From the NCBI GenBank assembly GCA_900317915.1, contig ONIO01000005.1, positions 1 to 38,648 of the forward strand: 38,648 nucleotides of DNA, read 5' to 3'. Each line of letters begins with the position of its first letter. Position 1 is the stretch's first letter. The notes below the pieces were generated by a model, which was not told the origin of the DNA, made no database searches, and saw only the letters and a list, made by a program, of their open reading frames with translations. Origin of the DNA: an uncultured Lachnospiraceae bacterium. GTDB lineage: Bacteria > Bacillota > Clostridia > Lachnospirales > Lachnospiraceae. Below, piece after piece: positions 8,181 to 16,507 of this stretch. Made by a program: the position numbers and the translations under genes.

Positions 8181-8191
8181 ATATATCACGA
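8174..8191 (-). promoter_or_regulatory. Rex-like operator
   Basis: On the minus strand TCGTGATATATTTAACAA resembles the Rex (NADH/NAD-sensing repressor) consensus TTGTGA-N6-TCACAA, with one mismatch in each half (the AACAA half is common in clostridial Rex sites). It overlaps the -35 box. Further half-sites TTGTTAAG and TTGTGAAAG lie downstream between 8105 and 8130. Confidence 0.4.
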
Positions 8192-8400
8192 TCTACCTTA
8201 CAGTTCAACCTTATCTGTGCATTATCTCTTGTTTTTTGTTAGATATGCTTGGTCTTGCCAGATTGTTTTTGTGCACATTTCTCGCCCGGTTTGCCTAGGT
8301 AAATTTGATTGAATTCAACACAGTTTTTTCTTATTGCCATATTTTATAGGGCTTTTATCAATAAATGTAAACAATGTTTTTCTGTGGCTAGCCACAGATG

Positions 8401-9297
8401 TCACCCTGGTGCAGCAGTTATTTTCTTCTGTAAAAGATTTAAAACCTTCTTTTTATCTCCACTCCACTTTGGCTCAATCAAGAGAGACTTAGGACCATCT
8501 CCTGTAAGACGGTGAACCACAGTTTCCTTGGGTAGATGCTTTAAGCATTCCACTACCAGATCCGTATACTCTTCCATGGTAAAAACTGGGAAAGGATTCC
8601 TACGATAGTCTTCTGCCAACTGAGTTCCTTCTAATATATGTAGTAACTGTAATTTAATCCCTGGAAGTGTAGGCTGGAGTCTGGCCAGATAGTCTATGGT
8701 CTCTAGCATATCCTCTCGACTCTCCCCAGGAAGTCCTAGGATTACATGTACCACCACTTCGATTCCTCTATTGGATAGATTCTGATAGGCCTTCTCAAAT
8801 ACCTCCAGGTCATATCCACGATGGATGTAATCAGCACTGGACTTATGAACAGTCTGTAGTCCCAGTTCCACAGTGACAGGCTTTATCTGATTTAATTCAC
8901 TCAACATCTCTAGCATCTCTATTGGCAAGCAATCTGGTCTGGTTCCAATGGATATCCCTACGATCTCAGGTAATTGTATGGTTTCTAGATACAGACTTCG
9001 GAGTCGGTCTACATTACCATAGGTATTGGTATAGGACTGGAAGTAGGCCATGTACATAGGCTGTGCTCCCTTCGGAAACTTATGGTCCACGCGCTTTCTG
9101 GCCTCTGTGATCTGCTCCTGAATCGGGGCATAGTGAGCTGCGAAGTCACCACTTCCACCCTCTGAGCAGAAGATGCAGCCTCCTCTTCCAATACTTCCAT
9201 CACGATTGGGACAGGTGCAGCCAGACTGCAGGGATAGCTTATAGACCTTGCCGCCGAACTTTTCCTTCCAATAGGTTGATAATGAGCGATACTCCAT
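8401..9297 (-). CDS. radical SAM protein, TIGR01212/YhcC type
   Basis: A 298-residue radical SAM protein of the YhcC-like family: cysteines C27, C29, C41 and C44 in CTCPNRDG...GGCIFC form the Fe-S/SAM region, followed by MYMAYFQSYTNTYG, GTRPDC, ELGLQTVHKSSADYIHRGYD and GLPGES typical of that family and of its relatives among the Elp3/HemN-like barrels. The substrate of the family is not established. The ATG has GGAGAGG upstream. The stop codon is followed four bases later by a 16-bp palindrome with no T-tract. It precedes the redox operon on the same strand but that operon has its own promoter. Confidence 0.9.
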   Translation of the reverse strand: MEYRSLSTYWKEKFGGKVYKLSLQSGCTCPNRDGSIGRGGCIFCSEGGSGDFAAHYAPIQEQITEARKRVDHKFPKGAQPMYMAYFQSYTNTYGNVDRLRSLYLETIQLPEIVGISIGTRPDCLPIEMLEMLSELNQIKPVTVELGLQTVHKSSADYIHRGYDLEVFEKAYQNLSNRGIEVVVHVILGLPGESREDMLETIDYLARLQPTLPGIKLQLLHILEGTQLAEDYRRNPFPVFTMEEYTDLVVECLKHLPKETVVHRLTGDGPKSLLIEPKWSGDKKKVLNLLQKKITAAPG

Positions 9298-9397
9298 GGT
9301 GCGCCTCTCCTTTGCTTACTTTACTATCCCGTATTATACATCATTCCCCAGTTTTCTTTATCTCCTACTATTCTGATAGAGATTCTGTATTTTTCTA

Positions 9398-9426
9398 TTG
9401 ACATAGAAGATCTACTGCCTTATGAT
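9398..9426 (+). promoter_or_regulatory. promoter of the amino-acid ABC operon
   Basis: TTGACA (9398-9403), a 17-base spacer and TATGAT (9421-9426) make a near-perfect sigma-A promoter. Next to it a dyad TGAATC...GATTCA (9428-9433/9465-9470) encloses CCCACT-GACTT-AGTGGG (9442-9458); this could be an operator or leader hairpin. Confidence 0.85.
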
Positions 9427-9517
9427 ATGAATCATAGTTTTCCCACTGACTTAGTGGGTATTAGGATTCAATAATAAAGATTACACATGAATTTGATTCA
9501 ACATAGAAGGTTTTGAT

Positions 9518-10177
9518 ATGACTGGTTCCTTTTTACAAGATTTCGGAGGCATGTATCTCAATGCATTGCTTGTGACATTACGGATCTCCGCATGGGGCAT
9601 CCTCATCGCATTCGTCATTGGATTCATCGCCAGCCTGATTCAATATTATAAGATTCCTGTAGTGAGACAGATTTTCGCAGTATATATCGAGTTATCTAGA
9701 AATACTCCTCTACTGATTCAGTTATTCTTCCTATACTATGGACTTCCAAAGTTGGGAATTGTCCTGGATCGAGAGGTAACTGCCATTATCGGTATCGCCT
9801 TCCTAGGTGGTAGTTATATGGCGGAGGCATTTCGATCCAGCCTGGAGTCCATCGACTCAGCTCAGATCCAGTCCGCACTTAGTCTTGGTATGACACCTTC
9901 TCAGGTTTTCTTCCATGTACTTTTCCCACAGGCTATGGCCATCTCGGTTCCACCACTGGTTGCCAATGTAATCTTCTTAATCAAGGAGTCCTCTGTGGTA
10001 AGTGCAATTGCCTTAGCAGATCTCATGTATGTAGCTAAGGACCTCATCGGTCTCTACTACAATACTGGTGAGGCACTCCTCATGCTGGTCATCTGCTATC
10101 TCATTATTCTATTACCAGTATCAATTCTTGGTTCCATTATAGAGAGGAGATTACGCTATGCTGGATTCGGGATTTAA
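9518..10177 (+). CDS. polar amino-acid ABC transporter permease 1
   Basis: A 219-residue HisM/GlnP-type permease with about five membrane segments. The conserved inner-membrane loop that contacts the ATPase is ESIDSAQIQSALSLGMTPSQVFFHVLFPQA (about 110-140). ELSRNTPLLIQLFFLYYGLPK is the family signature near 65-85. AGAAGG precedes the ATG. It overlaps the next gene by 20 bases. First gene of a four-gene importer operon. Confidence 0.93.
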   Translation: MTGSFLQDFGGMYLNALLVTLRISAWGILIAFVIGFIASLIQYYKIPVVRQIFAVYIELSRNTPLLIQLFFLYYGLPKLGIVLDREVTAIIGIAFLGGSYMAEAFRSSLESIDSAQIQSALSLGMTPSQVFFHVLFPQAMAISVPPLVANVIFLIKESSVVSAIALADLMYVAKDLIGLYYNTGEALLMLVICYLIILLPVSILGSIIERRLRYAGFGI

Positions 10178-10832
10178 GATCCTCTTTCAGGGACAGAATT
10201 TCAATCGCCTACTTGAGGGACTGTGGGTAACCATCCGTATCTCTCTTATATCGGTACTCTTATCCATGATTCTAGGCACACTCTTTGGGATGTTCATGAC
10301 CCTTCCCAATCGAATCACCAGGTGGATCTCTCGATTCTATCTGGAATTTGTAAGGATTATGCCACAGTTGGTACTGCTCTACATCCTCTACTTTGGAGTA
10401 GCCCATGCCATGGGTTGGAATATCCCGGCAGAATTTGCTTCCATCCTGATGCTGGTCATCTGGGGAACTGCTGAGATGGGGGATCTGGTACGTAATGCTC
10501 TGATCTCTATTCCAAAGCATCAGTACGAAAGTGCTGCAGCCCTGGGAATGACAAAGAGAGATACCTATCTCCACGTGATTCTACCCCAGACCTTCACCCG
10601 GTTATTACCACCGGCCATGAATCTGATTACCAGAATGATTAAGACCACATCACTGATCTATCTGATTGGTATCGTTGAGGTCTTGAAGGTTGGACAGCAG
10701 ATTATCGATGCCAACCGTATGCAGTACCCAAATGGATCCCTATGGGTCTATGCAGCCATCTTCTTTTTATACTTTATCATCTGTTGGCCCATCTCCCTTT
10801 TGAGTAAGTATCTAGAGAAGCGTTGGAAGTAA
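10158..10832 (+). CDS. polar amino-acid ABC transporter permease 2
   Basis: A 224-residue HisM/GlnP-type permease paralogous to its neighbour. It carries EFVRIMPQLVLLYILYFGV and the ATPase-contact loop ISIPKHQYESAAALGMTKRDTYLHVILPQT. The overlap with permease 1 indicates coupled translation and a heteromeric channel. Membrane segments cover most of the protein. Confidence 0.93.
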   Translation: MLDSGFKILFQGQNFNRLLEGLWVTIRISLISVLLSMILGTLFGMFMTLPNRITRWISRFYLEFVRIMPQLVLLYILYFGVAHAMGWNIPAEFASILMLVIWGTAEMGDLVRNALISIPKHQYESAAALGMTKRDTYLHVILPQTFTRLLPPAMNLITRMIKTTSLIYLIGIVEVLKVGQQIIDANRMQYPNGSLWVYAAIFFLYFIICWPISLLSKYLEKRWK

Positions 10833-10835
10833 TAC

Positions 10836-11606
10836 ATGGAGTTTACTATGGAAAAAGATATTCAATTAAAAGCAGAGAAAATCATTAAGAAATTCGGTGA
10901 TGACACCATCCTTAATGGAATCGACCTAGAGGTTCATAAGGGCGAAGTCGTCGTGGTCCTGGGTCCATCCGGCTGTGGTAAGAGCACACTACTCCGATGT
11001 CTGAACGGCTTGGAGTCCATCCAGGGCGGAAGCATCACCGTAGACAATCAGGTTCTAGATACCAAGAATACAAAGGCTCTCACAGAGCTTCGCCAGAAGG
11101 TTGGTATGGTCTTCCAGTCCTATGATCTCTTCCCTAATAAGACAGTCCTTGGAAATGTCATCATGGCTCCAACTCTTGTGGCAAAGCGTTCTAAGGAAGA
11201 GGCAATTAAAGAGGCACATACCCTCCTTGATCGTGTCGGTCTCTGGGATAAGAGAGACGCCTACCCTAGACAGTTATCCGGTGGACAGAAGCAGCGTGTT
11301 GCAATTGTCCGTGCCCTAATGATGCATCCAGAAGTGATGCTATTTGACGAAGTCACTGCAGCTCTTGACCCTGAAATGGTAAGAGAAGTTCTCGATGTAA
11401 TGCTTGAACTTGCCGACCAGGGTCTCACCATGGTCATCGTCACCCACGAGATGTCCTTCGCTAGAGCAATTGCAGACCGTATTATTTTTATGGATCAGGG
11501 GAATGTCGTAGAAGAGAATACACCAGATGCATTCTTCACCTCACCAGAGAGCGAACGCGCACAGCAGTTCCTCCAGACATTTTCATTTGATAAAAAGAAG
11601 AAGTAG
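10836..11606 (+). CDS. polar amino-acid ABC transporter ATP-binding protein
   Basis: A 256-residue GlnQ/HisP-type ATPase: Walker [11 protein letters not shown]-loop [10 protein letters not shown], signature [15 protein letters not shown], Walker [13 protein letters not shown] and switch histidine VTHEMSFA. Two starts are possible: 10836 (GGAAG six bases upstream) and an in-frame ATG at 10848 with GGAG six bases upstream. Three bases separate the first from the permease stop. It powers import with the two permeases and the downstream lipoprotein. Confidence 0.95.
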   Translation: MEFTMEKDIQLKAEKIIKKFGDDTILNGIDLEVHKGEVVVVLGPSGCGKSTLLRCLNGLESIQGGSITVDNQVLDTKNTKALTELRQKVGMVFQSYDLFPNKTVLGNVIMAPTLVAKRSKEEAIKEAHTLLDRVGLWDKRDAYPRQLSGGQKQRVAIVRALMMHPEVMLFDEVTAALDPEMVREVLDVMLELADQGLTMVIVTHEMSFARAIADRIIFMDQGNVVEENTPDAFFTSPESERAQQFLQTFSFDKKKK

Positions 11607-11629
11607 GAAAGAAAAAGGAGAAAAACATT

Positions 11630-12499
11630 ATGAAGAAAAAGTTTCATTTCAAGAAGGTTACAGCACTTCTCTTAACTGCTGTTGCAACTGTAGGAATCCT
11701 TGCTGGATGCGGTAGCACTACTAAGAAGTCCTCTTCCTCTAAGGCAGCTTATCGTACAGTTGATGAGATTAAGAAGGACGGCACTCTGAAGGTTGGTGTC
11801 TTCTCCGATAAGGCTCCCTTCGGTTATGTGGATGATCAGGGGAAGTACCAGGGCTATGATGTCTACTTCGCAGAGCGAATCGCTAAGGATCTGGGTGTGA
11901 AAATTGAGTATACTGCAGTTGATCCTGCCAGCCGTGTAGACTATGTAGCAACTGGTAAGGTTGATCTCATGCTTGCTAATTTCACTGTTACAGATGAGCG
12001 TGCCGAGAAGGTTGACTTCGCACTTCCTTATATGAAGGTTTCTCTGGGCGTTGTATCCCCATCGAGCGCTCCAATTAAGAGCGAAGCAGATCTGAAGGGT
12101 AAGACACTGATCCTTGCTAAGGGAACGACAGCAGAGACCTACTTCACTAAGAATGACACTGGTGCAAATCTTGAAAAGTATGACCAGTATGCAGATGCCT
12201 ACAACGCCCTCTTAGATGGACGTGGAGATGCATTCTCTACTGATAATACCGAGGTTATCGCCTGGGCTAATCAGAATAAGGGCTTCACTGTTGGTATCAC
12301 ATCCTTAGGTGATGTAGATACCATCGCTCCAGCTGTAGCTAAGGGGAATAAGACTCTTCTCGACTGGATCAATAAGGAGATCACTTCTCTTGCAGACGAG
12401 CAGTTCTTCCATGCAGATTATGACGCTACTCTGAAGGACTTCTACGGTGCAGATATCAACCCAGACGACCTTGTTGTTGAGGGTGGTAAGGTAGAGTAA
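11630..12499 (+). CDS. amino-acid ABC transporter substrate-binding lipoprotein
   Basis: A 289-residue extracellular solute-binding protein. The signal peptide MKKKFHFKKVTALLLTA ends in lipobox LAGC with C27 as the lipidated cysteine, then a Ser-rich linker. The family 3 fold is seen in LKVGVFSDKAPFGYVDDQGKYQGYDVYFAERIAKDLG and VDLMLANFTVTDERAEKVDFALPYM. Ligand is a polar amino acid; which one cannot be read from sequence. GGAG lies about 8 bases before the ATG. The stop is 14 bases from the galK stop on the other strand, with no terminator visible between them. Confidence 0.93.
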   Translation: MKKKFHFKKVTALLLTAVATVGILAGCGSTTKKSSSSKAAYRTVDEIKKDGTLKVGVFSDKAPFGYVDDQGKYQGYDVYFAERIAKDLGVKIEYTAVDPASRVDYVATGKVDLMLANFTVTDERAEKVDFALPYMKVSLGVVSPSSAPIKSEADLKGKTLILAKGTTAETYFTKNDTGANLEKYDQYADAYNALLDGRGDAFSTDNTEVIAWANQNKGFTVGITSLGDVDTIAPAVAKGNKTLLDWINKEITSLADEQFFHADYDATLKDFYGADINPDDLVVEGGKVE

Positions 12500-12513
12500 A
12501 TAGAAACCAAATC

Positions 12514-13683
12514 CTAGAGTCTACGAGCACCCTCAGATGCATCAGCGATATAGAACTCACAGTCCAGGCCAGTCTGTTCCTTATAGTTCTTCGCGATGGT
12601 CTCCTTGAAGTTCTCTACTGCATCCTCTTTCACGATAGATACGGTACAACCACCGAATCCGCCACCAGTCATACGGGAACCGATGACACCAGGAATCTTC
12701 CAAGCCTCAGCAGCCAGGATATCTAACTCCTTGCAGGATACTTCGTAGTCATCACGAAGAGAGACATGGGACTCATTCATCAGCTTACCAAATGCCTCTA
12801 AGTCGCCCTTCTTCAGAGCATCTACAGCCTTAATGGTTCTCTGATTCTCATATACGGCATGGTGTGCTCTCTTACGGCAGGTATCATCAGCGATAGCATC
12901 TGCATACTTATCAAATGTTGCCTCGTCTAAGTCACCCAGTGTCTGGATATCTACAACCTTCTGGAGGTCAGATAGTGCTGTCTCAGACTCACGACGACGA
13001 TCATTATATGCAGAACCTGCAAGGGAATGCTTCACCTTAGAATTGGTGATAACAATCTTCTCATTCTTCAGGTTCAGAGGTACATAGTCATACTTTAAGG
13101 TTGCAGTATCTAAGAAGATTGCACAGTCCTTCTTACCCATTGCAGATGCGAACTGATCCATGATACCGCAGTTCATACCGTTGTACTCATTCTCAGAGAG
13201 CTGACCCATCTTAGCACAGTCAACCATTGTCATGTCGATTTCAAACAGGTCTCTCAGAATCACTGCTGCCACTTCCTCGATGGATGCAGATGCAGACAGA
13301 CCAGAACCAGCTGGCATATCAGAAGCCATGACCATGTCATAACCACTTGGTACATGGTAGCCGTGCTTCTCGAACTCCCAGATTACACCCTGCTGATAGT
13401 CATACCAGATACCATTATCATTTGGTGCTAACTTTGTGATGTCAGCTTCCTGTACACCGTCATTCGGATAGGTTGCATTGAACCAGCGAACAATCTTATC
13501 ATCTCTCTTACGTGCTACCGCATAGTTACCCATAGACAGAGCACATGGGAATACATGTCCGCCATTATAGTCGGTGTGCTCACCAATCAGATTTACACGA
13601 CCAGGTGCGAAGTAGCAGCGGATATCTCCCTCGTCACCGAATTTTTCCTTGAATTCTTTTAACAGCTCATCGATTAATGCCAT
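12514..13683 (-). CDS. galK: galactokinase
   Basis: A 389-residue GHMP kinase: the galactokinase signature GRVNLIGEHTDYNGGHVFPCAL (about 28-49), the ATP-binding loop PAGSGLSASASIE (about 124-136) and motif 3 RMTGGGFGGCTVS near 335-348. It phosphorylates galactose to galactose-1-phosphate, the first Leloir step; galT and galE are not in the window. The nearby GH42 beta-galactosidase could supply galactose, but leuS lies between them and each unit appears to have its own promoter. Confidence 0.96.
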   Translation of the reverse strand: MALIDELLKEFKEKFGDEGDIRCYFAPGRVNLIGEHTDYNGGHVFPCALSMGNYAVARKRDDKIVRWFNATYPNDGVQEADITKLAPNDNGIWYDYQQGVIWEFEKHGYHVPSGYDMVMASDMPAGSGLSASASIEEVAAVILRDLFEIDMTMVDCAKMGQLSENEYNGMNCGIMDQFASAMGKKDCAIFLDTATLKYDYVPLNLKNEKIVITNSKVKHSLAGSAYNDRRRESETALSDLQKVVDIQTLGDLDEATFDKYADAIADDTCRKRAHHAVYENQRTIKAVDALKKGDLEAFGKLMNESHVSLRDDYEVSCKELDILAAEAWKIPGVIGSRMTGGGFGGCTVSIVKEDAVENFKETIAKNYKEQTGLDCEFYIADASEGARRL

Positions 13684-13719
13684 GATGCAGTAACCACCTT
13701 TCCAAAACCCTTTTATACG

Positions 13720-13779
13720 AAGCAGAGCCCTCTCTGCTTACGGTTCATTCCTTGCAAGATGGATTCCCTAGAATCCATC
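13720..13779 (-). promoter_or_regulatory. two hairpins in the galK leader
   Basis: GATGGATTC-CCTA-GAATCCATC (13758-13779) is a perfect 9-bp hairpin; AAGCAGAG...CTCTGCTT (13720-13739) is an 8-bp hairpin closer to the start codon. Neither has a T-tract. They may shape the galK leader or stabilise the mRNA. Confidence 0.45.
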
Positions 13780-13847
13780 CTTTCTACCCATCTATCATAC
13801 AAGGACTTGGCCCTTTTTATAAGATTCTCTTCGTTTGAAAAAAGTGC

Positions 13848-13859
13848 AAAAACGTTTTT
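13848..13859. promoter_or_regulatory. LacI/GalR-type palindrome upstream of galK
   Basis: AAAAACGTTTTT is a perfect 12-bp palindrome with the central CG typical of LacI/GalR-family operators. It lies about 165 bases upstream of galK and just 22 bases from the leuS terminator. It does not fit the CcpA cre spacing. Confidence 0.35.
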
Positions 13860-13880
13860 ACTTTTTTCATTTCATACAAA

Positions 13881-13916
13881 AAACGCAAGAGATCAACCTA
13901 GCTATCTCTTGCGTTT
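13881..13916 (-). terminator. leuS terminator
   Basis: AAACGCAAGAGAT (13881-13893) pairs perfectly with ATCTCTTGCGTTT (13904-13916), a 13-bp stem. On the minus strand the T-run continues to six T. It begins 20 bases after the leuS stop. Confidence 0.92.
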
Positions 13917-13935
13917 GATTCTTTTCGAAAACTCT

Positions 13936-16368
13936 TTACTTTACAACGAAGTTCAGGATTCTACCTGGTACATAGATTTCCTTCACAATGGTCTTACCAT
14001 CTAAGAACTTATATACATTTGGATTAGCCTTCGCTGCTGCCAATGCTTCTTCCTTGGTGCATTCCTGAGGTAGGTCTACATTACCACGAACCTTACCATT
14101 GACCTGAACACCCATGGAGATCACATCATCCTTCGCCTTCTCCTCATCATACTCTGGCCACTGAGACAGAGTACAGAAGGTCTTACCATCTGGATTCTCT
14201 CCAAGAATCTCCCACATCTCCTCACACAGATGAGGTGCGAATGGGCTCAAGAGCTTAATGAAGGTGATGACATCACTTCGTGTGACATACTCAGCCTTGG
14301 TGAACTCATTGATAAGGCTCATCAGTGCTGCGATTGCAGTATTAAACTTCATACGCTCGATATCATCAGATACCTTCTTAATCGTCTTATGCAGGCTGGA
14401 CTCAATCTCCTTGATCTCAGGCTTATCCTGAATCTGGTCTAAGAGATTCAGGGTACGATCTAAGAATCTCTTACATCCTCTCAGGGACTCATCAGACCAA
14501 GGTGCTGCTGCGCCGTAGTCAGACATGAACATGACATAGACACGAAGGGTATCTGCACCATACTGCTCCACGATATCCATAGGATCGATGACATTGCCCT
14601 TAGACTTAGACATCTTCTCACCATCTGGTCCAAGAATCAGGCCCTGGTAGGAACGCTTTGCATATGGTTCTGGTGTATTTACTTCCTTAATGTCATACAG
14701 GAACTGATGCCAGAAGCGGGAGTATAAGAGATGTCGTGTGACATGCTCCATACCACCATTGTAGTGATCTACTGGCATCCAGTACTCTAACTTCTTCTTA
14801 TCAGCAAATGCCTTATCATTGTGTGGATCACAGAATCTCAGGTAGTACCAACTGGATCCAGCCCACTGAGGCATTGTATCTGTCTCACGCTTTGCTGGGC
14901 CACCGCAGACAGGGCACTTACAGTTTACCCAATCGGTAGCACGTGCCAGAGGAGATTCACCCTCCTGTCCTGGCTCGAACTTCTCCATATCCGGAAGAGT
15001 CAGTGGAAGCTCTTCTTCTGGAACTGCAACAGTTCCACACTTCTCACAATGTACCAGAGGGATTGGCTCACCCCAGTATCTCTGACGGTTGAATGCCCAG
15101 TCCTTCATCTTGTACTGAGTGCCCTTCTGTCCGATACCCTTTTCCTCAAGGAATTCTAACATCTTAGCGATGGAATCCTTCTTATTATCGATACCGTTCA
15201 GGAAGTCAGAGTTAATCATCTTACCATCGCCAGTGTATGCCTCAACAGAGATATCACCACCCTCAATAACAGGAGTGATCTCTATGCCGAATGCCTTAGC
15301 GAAGTCCCAGTCACGCTGGTCATGAGCAGGTACTGCCATGATTGCGCCAGTACCATATCCCATCATTACGTAATCTGCGATGAAGATTGGGATCTGCTTA
15401 CCATTGACAGGATTAATTGCTGTGAGACCCTCGATCTTCACACCAGTCTTATCCTTTACCAGCTGAGTACGCTCGAACTCAGTCTTCTTAGCTGACTCTG
15501 CGCGGTAATTCAGAACGTCAGCCCAGTTACTTACGGACGCCTTATATTTGTCCAGAAGTGGATGCTCAGGAGCAACTACCATGAAGGCTACACCGTAAAG
15601 TGTATCACAACGAGTGGTATAGATCTCAAGCTTCTCGCCCTCGATTGCCTTACCATCCTGATCAGCAACCTGGAAATTAACAAATGCACCAGTGGACTTA
15701 CCAATCCAGGAAACCTGCTGCTGCTTAATAGAGTCTGGATAGTCCACGCTGTCTAAGCCCTTTAAGAGCTTGTCTGCATACGCAGTGATGCGGAGATACC
15801 ATACATCCTTAGGCTTCTGTACTACATCATTGTGGCAGATATCACACTTACCACCCTGGGAGTCCTCATTGGACAGGACAACCTTACAATGTGGGCAGTA
15901 GTTAACCAGTGTCTTGGCACGGAATACTAAATTGTGCTTGAACATCTGCAGGAAGATCCACTGTGTCCAGTGATAGTAATCCGGCAGAGATGTGGAGATC
16001 TCACGGCTCCAGTCGAAGGAGAAACCAACCTTCTTCATCTGCTGCTTGAAGTGATCGATATTCTTCACAGTGATGTCATGTGGATGTGTATTGGTCTTGA
16101 TGGCATAGTTCTCAGCTGGGAGACCAAAGGAGTCGAATCCCATTGGAAAGAGAACATTATATCCTTCCATACGACGCTTACGAGCCAGTACCTCAATACT
16201 AGAGTAGGCCTTGATATGTCCAACGTGCATTCCTGCACCTGATGGATAAGGGAACTCTACTAGTCCGTACCACTTTGGCTTCTTAGCGAAATCCACAGCC
16301 TCGAATGCATTGTTCTCATCCCAGGCCTTCTGCCATTTCTGTTCAATCTTTGCGAAATTGTATTTCAT
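13936..16368 (-). CDS. leuS: leucyl-tRNA synthetase
   Basis: An 810-residue class I synthetase. The HIGH motif is in YPSGAGMHVGHIKAYS, the KMSKS motif in GEKMSKSKGNVIDP, and the editing domain and zinc cysteines (CPHCKVVLSNE; CEKCGTV; CPVCGGP) are present. It charges tRNA-Leu. The start is set at MKYNF (16368): GGAGG lies eight bases upstream there, whereas the longer frame begins with TTG and would place the GGAGG inside the gene. No T-box leader fits the 125 bases upstream; a plain promoter is seen instead. Confidence 0.96.
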   Translation of the reverse strand: MKYNFAKIEQKWQKAWDENNAFEAVDFAKKPKWYGLVEFPYPSGAGMHVGHIKAYSSIEVLARKRRMEGYNVLFPMGFDSFGLPAENYAIKTNTHPHDITVKNIDHFKQQMKKVGFSFDWSREISTSLPDYYHWTQWIFLQMFKHNLVFRAKTLVNYCPHCKVVLSNEDSQGGKCDICHNDVVQKPKDVWYLRITAYADKLLKGLDSVDYPDSIKQQQVSWIGKSTGAFVNFQVADQDGKAIEGEKLEIYTTRCDTLYGVAFMVVAPEHPLLDKYKASVSNWADVLNYRAESAKKTEFERTQLVKDKTGVKIEGLTAINPVNGKQIPIFIADYVMMGYGTGAIMAVPAHDQRDWDFAKAFGIEITPVIEGGDISVEAYTGDGKMINSDFLNGIDNKKDSIAKMLEFLEEKGIGQKGTQYKMKDWAFNRQRYWGEPIPLVHCEKCGTVAVPEEELPLTLPDMEKFEPGQEGESPLARATDWVNCKCPVCGGPAKRETDTMPQWAGSSWYYLRFCDPHNDKAFADKKKLEYWMPVDHYNGGMEHVTRHLLYSRFWHQFLYDIKEVNTPEPYAKRSYQGLILGPDGEKMSKSKGNVIDPMDIVEQYGADTLRVYVMFMSDYGAAAPWSDESLRGCKRFLDRTLNLLDQIQDKPEIKEIESSLHKTIKKVSDDIERMKFNTAIAALMSLINEFTKAEYVTRSDVITFIKLLSPFAPHLCEEMWEILGENPDGKTFCTLSQWPEYDEEKAKDDVISMGVQVNGKVRGNVDLPQECTKEEALAAAKANPNVYKFLDGKTIVKEIYVPGRILNFVVK

Positions 16369-16431
16369 TTCCATAGCCTCCAAATGTTGAGTGAAAATTA
16401 GAAATTCTGCATTTAATCATAATTGGTTAAC

Positions 16432-16460
16432 ATTATAGACCAAATTCGCAGTTTTTTCCA
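16432..16460 (-). promoter_or_regulatory. leuS promoter
   Basis: On the minus strand TGGAAA (16460-16455) is followed after 17 bases by a perfect TATAAT (16437-16432). The leader would be about 55 bases, too short for a T-box. Confidence 0.7.
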
Positions 16461-16507
16461 CATTCATTTGCAAAGGAGGTAGGAGAGTCACCTTCCCTCC
16501 ATATTTT

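Larger units (their letters stand above)
8025..8400. other. promoter and leader region of the redox operon
   Basis: This 376-base gap holds the operon promoter and operators (8137-8191), a leader hairpin (8055-8080) and, next to the radical SAM stop, a 16-bp perfect palindrome CTGTGGCTAGCCACAG (8382-8397). No small gene is supported between 8200 and 8380. Confidence 0.7.

Noticed and set aside
13845-13862. CcpA cre site upstream of galK
   Set aside because: The palindrome AAAAACGTTTTT does not match the cre spacing; kept only as a LacI-type candidate.
16384-16507. T-box leader for leuS
   Set aside because: The space is too short, no T-box sequence or specifier is seen, and a promoter lies about 55 bases from the gene.
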